Assembly (NCBI RefSeq): GCF_004000805.1
Contig: NZ_BILY01000025.1
Location: forward strand, 1-64,000
Direction: 5' to 3'
DNA length: 64,000 bases
DNA from: Paenibacillus glycanilyticus NBRC 16618
GTDB taxonomy: Bacteria > Bacillota > Bacilli > Paenibacillales > Paenibacillaceae
The first letter of the stretch is position 1; every line of letters starts with the position of its first letter. A model generated the notes under the pieces. That model had not been told where the DNA came from, made no database searches, and saw nothing but the letters and a program-made list of their open reading frames with translations. Positions 8,846 through 17,778 of the stretch are shown here, piece by piece. The position numbers and the translations under genes are program-made.

Positions 8846-10489
8846 TCAGCCCTTCGCCGCAAGGAACGCGGAAGCCTGCGTTTCCAGCTCGGTTTTCACT
8901 TTGTCGACGCCCGCTGCCTTCATCTTGGAATTCAGCGAATCGAATTGCTTGTCGACATCCTTCACGGCCCCGATCGCAAGCGGCATGAAGTATTGCGTGG
9001 AGACGTTTTTCAGATTCGCAATCTCGGTCTTCACATTGTCCGTGTTAAACGTGAAGCCCAGATACGGGATCGGCTGCAGGAAGTCCTTGATCTTGTTGTT
9101 CAGCTCGATGTAGGAATCCGTCCAGCTTGCGCTTGGCTTGAAATAATCCTTGTCGACGAACCAGAAGCCCGCTGCATCGGGAGGATACGTATTGTCCGCA
9201 GCGGTTACGCCGTCCGGCAAGGCCAGCTTGTCGTCGGCCGTAAGCACGTAGTTCTTGCCTTCGATTCCATAGTAAGCATTAAATACGTAATCCTGATTCT
9301 CCATGATCAAATCAAGGGCTTCCATCGCCCGTTCAAGATGCTTGGAGCTTGCGGCGATCGCAACGCCGTTGTTCAGCCAGCTGTTGGACGGCGCATGGCC
9401 TGTCGGCGACAGTACCGGCATAATGTAGGTGTCGATGTTCTTATCCTTGCAAGACGACAGGGTAGCTTGAATGTCGATGGAGTTGCCGAACGCTACGCCG
9501 GATTTTCCGTCGCAGAAATTATCCTTCGAGCGAATCTTGTTGGAATAAGGATTCTTGTTGACATATCCCGCATCATACCATTGCTTCATAATGCCGGCCG
9601 CATATTTGAATGCGCCTTGAACCGGCTCGTCGGTGATGCTCAGGATTTTACCGGTTGCGTCCTCCTGGTCGGTATAGTTGCCGACACCGGACGGGTCGCC
9701 GGAATCAAGCGGAGCGCCGGCGTAAGCGAACTTCTCTTGGACCAAAGCGCCAAACGGTGCCGGAAGGTCATATTGAGAGTCCAGGTTCAGCGGAATCATG
9801 TTCGGGTAATCCTTCTTAATCTCGGCAAAATAAGGCCCCAGCTCGGAGATCTTCGTCGGATTCGTCAAACCCGCTTTCTCCATAACGTCCTTGCGGAGCA
9901 CGATTACGCCAACCTTGCGGTCTGGAGTTGTAGTCGGAATCATGTATTGCTTGCCGTTTACTTGCGCGGCTTTGTAGGCAGCCGGATCCTGCTTCGCCGC
10001 ATATTTCGGCATATACTTCTGGAACATATCCTGCGTCAGTTCCTTGAAGGAGCCTTTATTGGCTTCAGGCACATAGAAGTTCCAATCGGCCGTGAAGACG
10101 AAGTCGACATCTTCGCCCGATGCCAGAATAAGCGGGTATTTCGCGGCGATATCTCCCCAGCCGATATAGTTAATCTCAAGCGTTGCGTTGATGTCCTTCT
10201 TCAGTTTTTCGTTAAGGGCTGCCATGACGTCGGGCATGCCCTTTGGCGCTTCGCCCAGCAAATACCCGACCAGTTTCACTTCTTCCGAGTTATCATTGCC
10301 GGTATCTGCGGCAGCCGTTTCCTTGCTGACGTCAGACGGAGAAGCTGATGCTGAAGCCGAAGGTTCTTCAGAGACCTTGGAGGATGCCGGCGTATTGCTG
10401 CTATTGTTGCTGCTGCAGGCGGCCAGTAAAAGCGCGATCAACGCGATCAAGGCCAGCATCGTAAACGGGCTTTTTGTTTTTCTTATCAA
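8846..10489 (-). CDS. Carbohydrate ABC transporter solute-binding lipoprotein (LplA-like)
   Basis: A 547-aa extracellular lipoprotein with lipobox LLAAC (Cys25), a Ser/Ala-rich linker and a large family-1-type substrate-binding fold. It is a clear paralogue of the product of 12578-14146, with shared stretches such as VKLIGYLIGEAPKGMP-like starts, RSKDNFC and TYPPDAAGFWFV. The start is TTG with GGGAGGGA 7 bases before it. It is the third gene after the two permeases (11504 and 10563) and delivers oligosaccharide to them. The cargo is probably a plant-polysaccharide fragment released by the nearby glycosidase; this is inference. Confidence 0.9.
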   Translation of the reverse strand: MIRKTKSPFTMLALIALIALLLAACSSNNSSNTPASSKVSEEPSASASASPSDVSKETAAADTGNDNSEEVKLVGYLLGEAPKGMPDVMAALNEKLKKDINATLEINYIGWGDIAAKYPLILASGEDVDFVFTADWNFYVPEANKGSFKELTQDMFQKYMPKYAAKQDPAAYKAAQVNGKQYMIPTTTPDRKVGVIVLRKDVMEKAGLTNPTKISELGPYFAEIKKDYPNMIPLNLDSQYDLPAPFGALVQEKFAYAGAPLDSGDPSGVGNYTDQEDATGKILSITDEPVQGAFKYAAGIMKQWYDAGYVNKNPYSNKIRSKDNFCDGKSGVAFGNSIDIQATLSSCKDKNIDTYIMPVLSPTGHAPSNSWLNNGVAIAASSKHLERAMEALDLIMENQDYVFNAYYGIEGKNYVLTADDKLALPDGVTAADNTYPPDAAGFWFVDKDYFKPSASWTDSYIELNNKIKDFLQPIPYLGFTFNTDNVKTEIANLKNVSTQYFMPLAIGAVKDVDKQFDSLNSKMKAAGVDKVKTELETQASAFLAAKG

Positions 10490-10562
10490 AATAAATCCCT
10501 CCCCTTATAATGGCCAAGCAAATAAAGCATCTATATAAATTCCGATTCAAGCGGAATCTATA

Positions 10563-11459
10563 TCATCCCTTAACGGCGCCAATCGTTACGCCGCTGACGA
10601 AATACTTCTGCGCAAACGGGAAGACGAGCAAAATAGGTCCCGTTGCAATCACGGTCATTGCAAGCTTAAAGGTCTCCTTCGGAGCATCCAGGCTTGTCAC
10701 ATGCTGCGCCATAGCGGAGGACAGATTGATGGAGGACAGCATTTTATAGAGCAGATATTGCAGCGGAATGAGCGAGTCCTTCGTCGTAAACATCATCGCC
10801 GTCCACCAGTCATTCCAGTAAGCCAGCGCGGTAAACACCCCAATCGAAGCAAGCGCAGGCTTGCTGAGCGACAGAACCATCTGCAGGAAAATCCTCATCT
10901 CGCCCGCTCCGTCAATCCTCGCCGATTCAATCAGCGGCTCGGGAACGGAGCTTTTTATAAAGCTGCGAAGAATAAGAATGTACATCACGTTGAACATCGG
11001 ACCTAGAATCAGCACCGCGTAAGTGTTCGTCAGGTGCAGGTTGCGGCTGAGCCAAATATAGTAAGGAGCAAGTCCGCCGTTAAACAGCGTGGTGAAGAAG
11101 AGGAAGAAGGCCAGCTTATTGCGGTGCTTCAGCTCTTTTCTCCCCAGCACATAGGCGGCCATCGTTGAGATGAACAGCGACAATACTGTGCCTACTACCG
11201 TCACAATAATCGATACCTTGTAAGCCGAGAGCACATCGTTTGGATAGCGGAAAATATACTTAAACGCTTCAAGGGATACCTCGCGCGGCCAGAACCAGTA
11301 CCCGTCCGCAAGCACGGAGCTCTCAGAGGAGAATGCGCCTGCCAGAAGAACGATAAAGGGCAGCAGACATAGAAGAGCAATGATGGATACGACCGTATAA
11401 GAGATCGTTGTAAAAAGCGGAGCGGAATTCAGCTTCCGGCTGGAAGTTGGACTGCTCAT
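10563..11459 (-). CDS. Carbohydrate ABC transporter permease (LplC/YtcP-like)
   Basis: A 298-aa inner-membrane permease with six transmembrane segments and the EAA-type loop around ESARIDGAGEMRIF, which contacts the ATPase. It is the second permease of the pair and lies 44 bases after the LplB-like gene. It forms the transmembrane channel with that partner. No ATPase gene is present, as in other LplABC-type systems that borrow an MsmX-type ATPase. Confidence 0.92.
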   Translation of the reverse strand: MSSPTSSRKLNSAPLFTTISYTVVSIIALLCLLPFIVLLAGAFSSESSVLADGYWFWPREVSLEAFKYIFRYPNDVLSAYKVSIIVTVVGTVLSLFISTMAAYVLGRKELKHRNKLAFFLFFTTLFNGGLAPYYIWLSRNLHLTNTYAVLILGPMFNVMYILILRSFIKSSVPEPLIESARIDGAGEMRIFLQMVLSLSKPALASIGVFTALAYWNDWWTAMMFTTKDSLIPLQYLLYKMLSSINLSSAMAQHVTSLDAPKETFKLAMTVIATGPILLVFPFAQKYFVSGVTIGAVKG

Positions 11460-11503
11460 CGTAACACCTGCTTTCTCGCGTAAGTGGAATAGGAAGCTTG
11501 CGG

Positions 11504-12406
11504 TTAGAACAGCGCTTGTTCTCTGTCATACCGGCGCACCAGCCAGTTAGCGGTCAGAATAATAATGAGGGTCAGCACCGACTGATACAGTCCGACCGAA
11601 GAAGCCATGCCGAAATCGGCAGATCCCATTAAGGATCGGAACGCCAGCGTATCGATAATATCCGTCGCGTCCATCAGCAGACCGTTGTTGCCGATCAGCT
11701 GATAGAACATATCGAACTCGCCTCTCATAATCCGCCCGAGTCCCAGCAGCAGCAAAATAATCATCGTTGGCTTGAGCAGCGGCAAGGTAATTCTCGTAAT
11801 CCGTTGAAGCCGGGTTGCCCCGTCAATCGTGGCTGCCTCGTAAATCTCCTGGTCGATGCCTACAATAGCGGCCAGATACAGGATACTGCCGTAGCCTACC
11901 CATTTCCACACATACAAGAAAGGAAGCAGGAAGTACCAATAGCTGGTGTTCGAATAAATATCAAGCGCCTGCACGTCCATGTAATGAAGAAGCTTGTTTA
12001 CGATGCCGTACTCGTAATTGAGGAAGTTATAGACAAAGGCCGACACCGTTACCCAGGAAATAAAATACGGAAGGAACATCAGCGTCTGACTGAGCTTCTT
12101 GAACGATTTGCGCCGGATCTCCGACAGGAATACGGCAGCCACAATGGAGAACAAGGTGTAGCACCCAAGGAACATCACGTTGTACACCATCGTATTGCGG
12201 GTAACAAGCCATGCTTTGCCCGAAGCGAAGAAATAATGGAAATTGTCAAAGCCCACCCATTCGCTCAGGAACATGCCGCCTTGCCTGGAATAAGATTCGA
12301 AGGCCATCACGACGCCGCCCATCGGGATGTAAGCGAATACGACAAAGTAAACGGCAACCGGTAAAAACATCAGATACAACAGCCAATTCTTTCGAATATC
12401 CTTCAT
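11504..12406 (-). CDS. Carbohydrate ABC transporter permease (LplB-like)
   Basis: A 300-aa permease with six hydrophobic segments and the EAA loop around YEAATIDGATRLQRI. The N-terminus (KDIRKNWLLYLMFLPV) is typical of the LplB group. It is the first gene of a three-gene operon; the ATG follows GGAGGTTGCTCGC. Upstream lies the operator-like element shared with two other promoters of this locus, which suggests control by the adjacent AraC-type response regulator. Confidence 0.92.
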   Translation of the reverse strand: MKDIRKNWLLYLMFLPVAVYFVVFAYIPMGGVVMAFESYSRQGGMFLSEWVGFDNFHYFFASGKAWLVTRNTMVYNVMFLGCYTLFSIVAAVFLSEIRRKSFKKLSQTLMFLPYFISWVTVSAFVYNFLNYEYGIVNKLLHYMDVQALDIYSNTSYWYFLLPFLYVWKWVGYGSILYLAAIVGIDQEIYEAATIDGATRLQRITRITLPLLKPTMIILLLLGLGRIMRGEFDMFYQLIGNNGLLMDATDIIDTLAFRSLMGSADFGMASSVGLYQSVLTLIIILTANWLVRRYDREQALF

Positions 12407-12453
12407 GCGAGCAACCTCCGTAACATTCTCTCCATCAATCTCTATCTGTTTCT

Positions 12454-12519
12454 ATGTTATCGAAAGCGGCTTTTGCCTCACACGGGGTAAACCTACGATC
12501 ATCTTTGAAAACCTATGAA
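12454..12519 (-). promoter_or_regulatory. Promoter and operator-like element A (permease operon)
   Basis: Plus-strand half-sites AAACCTACGAT (12489-12499) and AAACCTATGAA (12509-12519) are repeated with a 20-base period. A -10-like TAACAT lies at 12454-12459, 35 bases below the first half-site. The same geometry occurs at 17611-17656 and 19380-19445. A poor -35 suggests activator dependence. Binding by the locus's AraC-type regulator is inferred. Confidence 0.6.
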
Positions 12520-12521
12520 CG

Positions 12522-12557
12522 AAAAAAAAGCCCGCCCGGCGTTCGCACACCCCGGAC
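12522..12557 (-). terminator. Terminator between the regulator operon and the permease operon
   Basis: A G+C-rich interrupted hairpin (AGTCCG ... CGGGCT outside, GGTG ... CGCC inside) is followed on the minus strand by eight T. It lies about 20 bases after the stop of the second solute-binding protein gene. Confidence 0.65.
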
Positions 12558-12577
12558 TGACTTCTTCATTCTATCGA

Positions 12578-14146
12578 TTAGCGGCTGGCGATATATTCCG
12601 CCGCCTGCTTTTGCACCTCTGCCTTCACCTTATTAATCCCGGCTTTCTTCAAATGCTGCACAAGGGTGTCGAAGGCCGCCTCCACATCACTAACCGCACC
12701 GATATAAATCGGCTGCGCATATTGCGTCGAGACGCTTTTAAGATTGGCAATCTCCGATTTCACCTGATCGGAATTAAATAGGAACCCTACCAGAGGCGTT
12801 GGCTCCAGCAGCGGCTGAATCCGGTCCTGCAGCTCTTTATACGACTCGGTCGATTTGGCAACGGGCTTAAACAGGTTCTTGTTCACGAACCAGAAGCCAG
12901 CGGCATCGGGAGGATACGTATTGGACTCGGAGGTCACGCCTTCCGGCAGGCCAACCGTACCGTCAGGCGTAATTGTGTAATTAACCCCTTCGATCCCGTA
13001 ATAAGCCAAATAGGCGTACGAAGGATCCTCCATAATCAAATCAAGCGCCTCCAGCGTCCTTTCCGGATTTTTGGAGGAGGCGGCAATCGCTACCCCGTTG
13101 TTCAGCCAGCTGGATTCCGCAGCCTTCCCTGACGGATACAGCATCGGGAACGGATAGACTTCTATCCCCTGCTCCTTGCAGGACATAAAGACGTTCATCA
13201 TATCGATGGAATTCCCGAATGCGATGCCCGATTTGCCGTTGCAGAAATTATCCTTAGAACGGATGTTGTTGGCGTAAGGATTTTTGTTAATGTAGCCCTT
13301 GTCATACCAGTCCTTCATGATATACGCGGCTTCCTTCTGCCAGCCCAGAATCGGTTCTTCCGCCATACTGTACATCACGGCCGCAGGGTCCTCCATATCC
13401 GCCGTTATGCCTTGAGCCAGAGGGTCGCCCGAATCAAACGGAGCCGTAAACCAGGCGAACTTCTCCAGCATGAGATAAGCAAACGGAGTTGGAAGATCGT
13501 ATTGGGAGTCCAGATTAAGCGGAATCATGCCCGGATAGTCGCGTTTAATCTCCGCCAGGTACGGCTCGATCTCCGAGAACTTCGTAATCTGCGTCATGCC
13601 GGCCTTCTCCATCACGTCCTTGCGGAACAAGGCCACATTCACCTTGCGGTCGGGAGAGGACGTCGGAACCATATACGGCGTCCCGTTCACATCGGCAGCG
13701 CGAAGCGCTTCCGGTGCCATCGCCGCCATATGCCGCGGCATATATTGCTCCAGCATGGATTGGCTAAGCGGATAGAAGGCTCCCTTTGTCGCCTCCGTCA
13801 CATAGAAGTTCCAATCTGCCGCAAATATAAAATCCACGTCCTGGCCGCTCGCCATAACAAGCGGATACTTTGACGCGACATCATTCCATCCGATATAATT
13901 CAGCTCAATCGTTGCGTTAATATCGTTCTTCAGCTTGTCGTTAATCGCCTGAAGCACTTGCGGCATTCCCTTTGGCGCCTCGCCAATCAGATAACCGATA
14001 AGCTTTACTTCCTTCTCATGGCCGGAACCAGCTGCAGCAACATCCTGCTTATCTGCATTCCTGGAACAGGCTGTTAATCCCAGCACGATTAACATGCACA
14101 GCAGAGCCGCACCAAGCCATAGCCGCCCTCTTATTCCCCGTCTCAT
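12578..14146 (-). CDS. Second carbohydrate solute-binding lipoprotein
   Basis: A 522-aa lipoprotein with lipobox GLTAC (Cys27), strongly similar over its whole length to the protein at 8846-10489. It is translationally coupled to the sensor kinase gene (4-base overlap) and ends at a terminator, so it belongs to the regulator-kinase operon rather than the permease operon. It may present substrate to the same permeases, or it may serve as the sensory binding protein for the kinase. Both ideas are inference from the gene order. The ribosome site is GGGGGAGAG. Confidence 0.9.
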   Translation of the reverse strand: MRRGIRGRLWLGAALLCMLIVLGLTACSRNADKQDVAAAGSGHEKEVKLIGYLIGEAPKGMPQVLQAINDKLKNDINATIELNYIGWNDVASKYPLVMASGQDVDFIFAADWNFYVTEATKGAFYPLSQSMLEQYMPRHMAAMAPEALRAADVNGTPYMVPTSSPDRKVNVALFRKDVMEKAGMTQITKFSEIEPYLAEIKRDYPGMIPLNLDSQYDLPTPFAYLMLEKFAWFTAPFDSGDPLAQGITADMEDPAAVMYSMAEEPILGWQKEAAYIMKDWYDKGYINKNPYANNIRSKDNFCNGKSGIAFGNSIDMMNVFMSCKEQGIEVYPFPMLYPSGKAAESSWLNNGVAIAASSKNPERTLEALDLIMEDPSYAYLAYYGIEGVNYTITPDGTVGLPEGVTSESNTYPPDAAGFWFVNKNLFKPVAKSTESYKELQDRIQPLLEPTPLVGFLFNSDQVKSEIANLKSVSTQYAQPIYIGAVSDVEAAFDTLVQHLKKAGINKVKAEVQKQAAEYIASR

Positions 14147-15951
14147 TGCGCTCTCCCCCGTTCATCCAGTCTTCGTTCAGGCAGCCGCAGCAAGACGCGC
14201 GTTCCTTCGCCCTCCGAGCTGTCGAACTTCAGTCCATACTGAAGACCGTAGGACAGCTGCAGACGTTCCTCGATATTGCGGACGCCATAGCCGCCACGTC
14301 CGCCTTCTCCCGAAGGAGCTTGCAGAATGGCGTTCAGCCGCTCCGCATTCATCCCTACGCCGTCATCGCATACTTCGATGAGCAGATCTCCCTTGTCCGT
14401 CCAGGCGGAAATCCGGATTTCGCCTTCTTCGCTGTCCTTCTCCATAATGCCGTGCAGAATCGCGTTCTCGACAAGCGGCTGGAGCAATATTTTCGGCAGC
14501 CGGCAGTCGTACAGATCCCTTGGCACTTCAAATTCCAGACGGACGCTGTCGCCAAAGCGCATGTTCTGAATCCGCACGTACGCCTCGATATGCTTCAGCT
14601 CGCTCTCAAGCGAGACATACTCCTTGCCGTTCGACAAGCTTAGCTTATAAAAGACGGCCAGTTCGTCCACAACCCGCTTGATGTCATTCGCGTTAGACTC
14701 TATCGCCATCGCATTAATCAGATCCAGCGTATTATATAGGAAGTGAGGATTAATCTGTGCTTGCAGCGCCTTCAGCTCCTTGTTCTTCACCTCTCGCCCA
14801 AGCGACGACTTCTCTTCGATTAAACCCGAGATATTCTGGACCATCGTGTTGAAGTTATGCGTCAGCTCGCCAATCTCGTCATCGCTTGCCGGAAGAGGCG
14901 CCAGCTGGAAATGGCCATGCTTTATCTTCCGGACATGGATAATAAGCCTTCTTATCCTCTTGGTTGCCGATGCAGCGACAAAGAAAGAGAAAGGCAGCAT
15001 AAACGGTACAACAATCAGGAAAATCGATATGATCCGGTTCCTCGCCTTCACGCTGGATTGCAAAATATCGGTATATGGCACGACAAGCGCAACCTTCATG
15101 TCGGTATGGGGAATCGCCTGCACCCCAAGCAGATGCCGGCTTCCGTCGATCGGATAATTATTATTGTAGTAATTGTCTACCTCGTCGGAATGACGATAAA
15201 GAGCGCTGACTTCCATTGCGAGCTCATTCGAATAAATAAACCGGTCGGACTTGCCTAACAGCTCGCCTTCGTCGTTGAACAGAAAAGCCGCCGCATGAGG
15301 CGTCAGAATCGCATGGTTAAGCACCGAATCCATGGCGGCGGGCTTTAAGCGCGCGCGTACAATGCCGTCGAACCGCTGAATGTCATGCTCATTCGGAATT
15401 TTACGCAATACCGTTAATTCCCGGCTGTCGGCATTGGAATCAACCGCTGTCGAAGGAAGCCAGGCGACAAAGGCTTTGGCCGAAGCAAATCGGGCGTACC
15501 AGGGCTCTGCCTCCGCTTTCTTCATATCGAGAAAATCGGCATTTTCCGTAGCGCCGGCAAGCCCTTGTCTCATATAAATCTGAATGGAATCAATGTCGTC
15601 ATTATAACGGAATTGATTGATAAGCCTCGACAGCTGCAGCGAAGCCATATGCCACACGTCAATATCCTCATACGGCTTGGAATCGGCATTGACCGCCGTC
15701 TGCACAAGCTCGTTGAAGGCGATAAAATTTAGAACCTCCGTAATCGCTTCTGATTTGTATTCGAGATAAGCCTTCGTCTCGTCCAGCATTTTGCGCGAGG
15801 CATAAATCGCCGCTTCCTTATTCTCCTGCTGCGTCGTGCTGATATGAATAAACAAGAGGAGCAGGAAAGGGATCATGATCACCAGCACGTAAGTCGCAAA
15901 CAGCTTGTAACGGATGCTGAAGAAGAAAGGCCGCTTCAATCTTCTTCTCAT
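14143..15951 (-). CDS. Sensor histidine kinase, YesM family
   Basis: A 602-aa membrane kinase. TM1 is at about 18-37, an extracellular sensor region (Cache-like) at about 38-305, TM2 at about 307-327, HAMP at about 328-380, a His_kinase domain with phospho-accepting His403 in QINPHFLYN, and a C-terminal HATPase domain with a visible DDGVG box. YesM-type kinases sense extracellular sugars, often through a binding protein. It overlaps the response regulator gene by 4 bases and the solute-binding protein gene by 4 bases. Confidence 0.93.
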   Translation of the reverse strand: MRRRLKRPFFFSIRYKLFATYVLVIMIPFLLLLFIHISTTQQENKEAAIYASRKMLDETKAYLEYKSEAITEVLNFIAFNELVQTAVNADSKPYEDIDVWHMASLQLSRLINQFRYNDDIDSIQIYMRQGLAGATENADFLDMKKAEAEPWYARFASAKAFVAWLPSTAVDSNADSRELTVLRKIPNEHDIQRFDGIVRARLKPAAMDSVLNHAILTPHAAAFLFNDEGELLGKSDRFIYSNELAMEVSALYRHSDEVDNYYNNNYPIDGSRHLLGVQAIPHTDMKVALVVPYTDILQSSVKARNRIISIFLIVVPFMLPFSFFVAASATKRIRRLIIHVRKIKHGHFQLAPLPASDDEIGELTHNFNTMVQNISGLIEEKSSLGREVKNKELKALQAQINPHFLYNTLDLINAMAIESNANDIKRVVDELAVFYKLSLSNGKEYVSLESELKHIEAYVRIQNMRFGDSVRLEFEVPRDLYDCRLPKILLQPLVENAILHGIMEKDSEEGEIRISAWTDKGDLLIEVCDDGVGMNAERLNAILQAPSGEGGRGGYGVRNIEERLQLSYGLQYGLKFDSSEGEGTRVLLRLPERRLDERGRAQ

Positions 15952-17549
15952 CGGACGGCACGCTCCCTGAATTCGGAAGGGGTACAGCCCGCGTTCCGTT
16001 TGAAGAAGGTGGTGAAGTAATTCGCATCGGTCATGCCGATCAGGAGCGCTACCTCGATCATTTTTACATTCTGGTCGCAGAGCAGCTCCTTCGCCTTGTT
16101 CATTCTTGTATCCGTAATGTATTCCTTGATCGTCTGACGGCTATGCTTCTTGAAATAAGCGCATAGATAAGTCTCGCTTAACTGTACATGATCGGCTATG
16201 GCGCGGATCGTGAAGCCTTTCTCATGGAAATGGGCATGGATATAACGGTGAATCTCCCTCATCTTTCCGCTCCCCGCTCCCGCCTCATCCTCGCTAGGCT
16301 CAGCCATTGCCTCCAGGAACGATATCACATATTGCTCCAAATCTCCGAGACACGGTATACGGTCGATTTCCTTCCACATGTACCTCCGTTCGGTATCCTT
16401 CGATACCTCCGCCAGCCCAAGCTGGATAGCCGTTTCCATAATCGCGATGAGGAATTGGAAATACGTATCTTTTAATCGCATAATATCAAGATCCATCTGC
16501 TTCCGGACATAAGCCGTCCATTCCCGGACGATTTGCTTAGCTTCCTCCACATGGCCTTTGCGGAGCTGGTCTCTCATCAACCGCACTTCTTCCCAGTTCG
16601 TTGCAACGGGAGCATGCGACGCAAGCACGTCCGAGAAGACAGGCTTTGATCCGTTGCCGTAATATTGATAGGCGCAAGCAAGGGAAGCCAGACGGTAGGA
16701 TTCGGGGATCTCCCGATAGGAGGCTGCCGGCTGCCCGATTCCAATCCGAAGGTCGATGGCCGGTCCCGCAATCTCGCGGAGCCCGGCAAAAATCTCCTCT
16801 ATCTTCTCTCTGCCTTCCCGGTAGGAGCTTCCGTACTCGCCGGGCAGAATAAGCACCAGATGATGGCTCGAATCAAACCCGGCAAGCGCTTTCATATCAT
16901 AAAAGCAGTCACGGCTAGAGATCGCTTCCAGTATGCGCAACTGCGTCACGCCGGGATCCTCCGGCAAATCAAGCGGACTCCAGTAAAGGCTGGAGACGGC
17001 TACCGTATAGGAACCTTCACTTGGAAGCAGGAACGTCTCCCGACTGCCCAATGCCGGAACGACATGCGGAGAGTACGGATTCGATACCAGCCTGCGAACC
17101 ATCTCCTGTCTAAGATAAGGCAAGCTATGGTCAAAGCCCTCCTGCAGCTTGCGCTCTTCCTCCTTGCGCTTCCGCTCCTCCTTGCGTTGCCGGATGGCCG
17201 CCTCCACCACGTCGCGCACTTCGTTCAAATTTACGGGCTTTTCGATATACGTAAACACCTTAAGCTGAATCGCGGATTTGAGATACTCCTTATCGGAGAA
17301 GCCGCTGAGGAAAATAATCGGGCAATCCGGATCCGCAATCCTGTACGCGGTTGCGAATTCGATTCCGGTCATCTTAGGCATCCTTATATCGCAAAGTATA
17401 ATATCCGGCTTCCGCTCCATCGCAAGCTCCAGCGCTTGAAGTCCGTTGCGTGCCGTCTCTACCTCGTCGATTCCTACCGTGTCCCACGGAATATAGTTTT
17501 TCAACAATTCTCTTGTCCGGGTCTCGTCGTCAATAATTAATAACTTCAA
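15948..17549 (-). CDS. Response regulator with AraC DNA-binding domain, YesN family
   Basis: A 533-aa regulator. The N-terminal receiver (1-120) has the acidic pair Asp7/Asp8, phosphorylation site Asp54 and the Lys of IEKP; a long middle region follows, and two AraC-type helix-turn-helix motifs occupy the last 100 residues. The start taken is TTG, right after GGAGGGATTCTC. An ATG 63 bases upstream is open but has no ribosome site and adds non-conserved residues. It is the first gene of the operon with the kinase and binding protein. A shared element upstream of this gene, the permease operon and the glycosidase gene suggests it controls all three. Confidence 0.92.
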   Translation of the reverse strand: MKLLIIDDETRTRELLKNYIPWDTVGIDEVETARNGLQALELAMERKPDIILCDIRMPKMTGIEFATAYRIADPDCPIIFLSGFSDKEYLKSAIQLKVFTYIEKPVNLNEVRDVVEAAIRQRKEERKRKEEERKLQEGFDHSLPYLRQEMVRRLVSNPYSPHVVPALGSRETFLLPSEGSYTVAVSSLYWSPLDLPEDPGVTQLRILEAISSRDCFYDMKALAGFDSSHHLVLILPGEYGSSYREGREKIEEIFAGLREIAGPAIDLRIGIGQPAASYREIPESYRLASLACAYQYYGNGSKPVFSDVLASHAPVATNWEEVRLMRDQLRKGHVEEAKQIVREWTAYVRKQMDLDIMRLKDTYFQFLIAIMETAIQLGLAEVSKDTERRYMWKEIDRIPCLGDLEQYVISFLEAMAEPSEDEAGAGSGKMREIHRYIHAHFHEKGFTIRAIADHVQLSETYLCAYFKKHSRQTIKEYITDTRMNKAKELLCDQNVKMIEVALLIGMTDANYFTTFFKRNAGCTPSEFRERAVR

Positions 17550-17610
17550 GAGAATCCCTCCTGAATGGCGATGTGTATGGGCTTGCTGTAGACACGACTT
17601 TCGTCTTTCC

Positions 17611-17656
17611 ATTATAGAAGGTAGTCCACGGCCTGCATACGGGAAAAACCTACGAT
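17611..17656 (-). promoter_or_regulatory. Promoter and operator-like element B (yesN-type operon)
   Basis: Perfect -10 TATAAT on the minus strand at 17611-17616, and plus-strand half-site AAACCTACGAT at 17646-17656, exactly 35 bases above it. The second half-site 20 bases on is degenerate. The -35 region is poor. This would be autoregulation of the response regulator operon. Confidence 0.6.
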
Positions 17657-17682
17657 TACCTTTGATTATTGAAGCCGTTCAC

Positions 17683-17708
17683 TTTTGCCGTACATTTTTG
17701 CCGTACAT
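17683..17708. repeat. 13-bp tandem duplication
   Basis: TTTTGCCGTACAT is present twice in direct contact, between the regulator promoter and the terminator of the glycosidase gene. No function is evident. Confidence 0.8.
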
Positions 17709-17720
17709 TTTAATAGAGAC

Positions 17721-17763
17721 AAAAAAAGCAGCAAGCCCGGGAAAAGCTTCCCTGACTTGCTGC
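17721..17763 (-). terminator. Terminator of the glycosidase gene
   Basis: GCAGCAAG/CTTGCTGC outer stem with an inner GGGAA/TTCCC stem, then seven T on the minus strand, 16 bases after the stop codon. Confidence 0.85.
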
Positions 17764-17778
17764 CCACTGTGGTTACGA

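Noticed and set aside
12451..12475. cre site near the permease operon promoter (GAAAGCGGCTTT core)
   Set aside because: Only about 9 of 14 positions match the consensus and the flanks do not fit.
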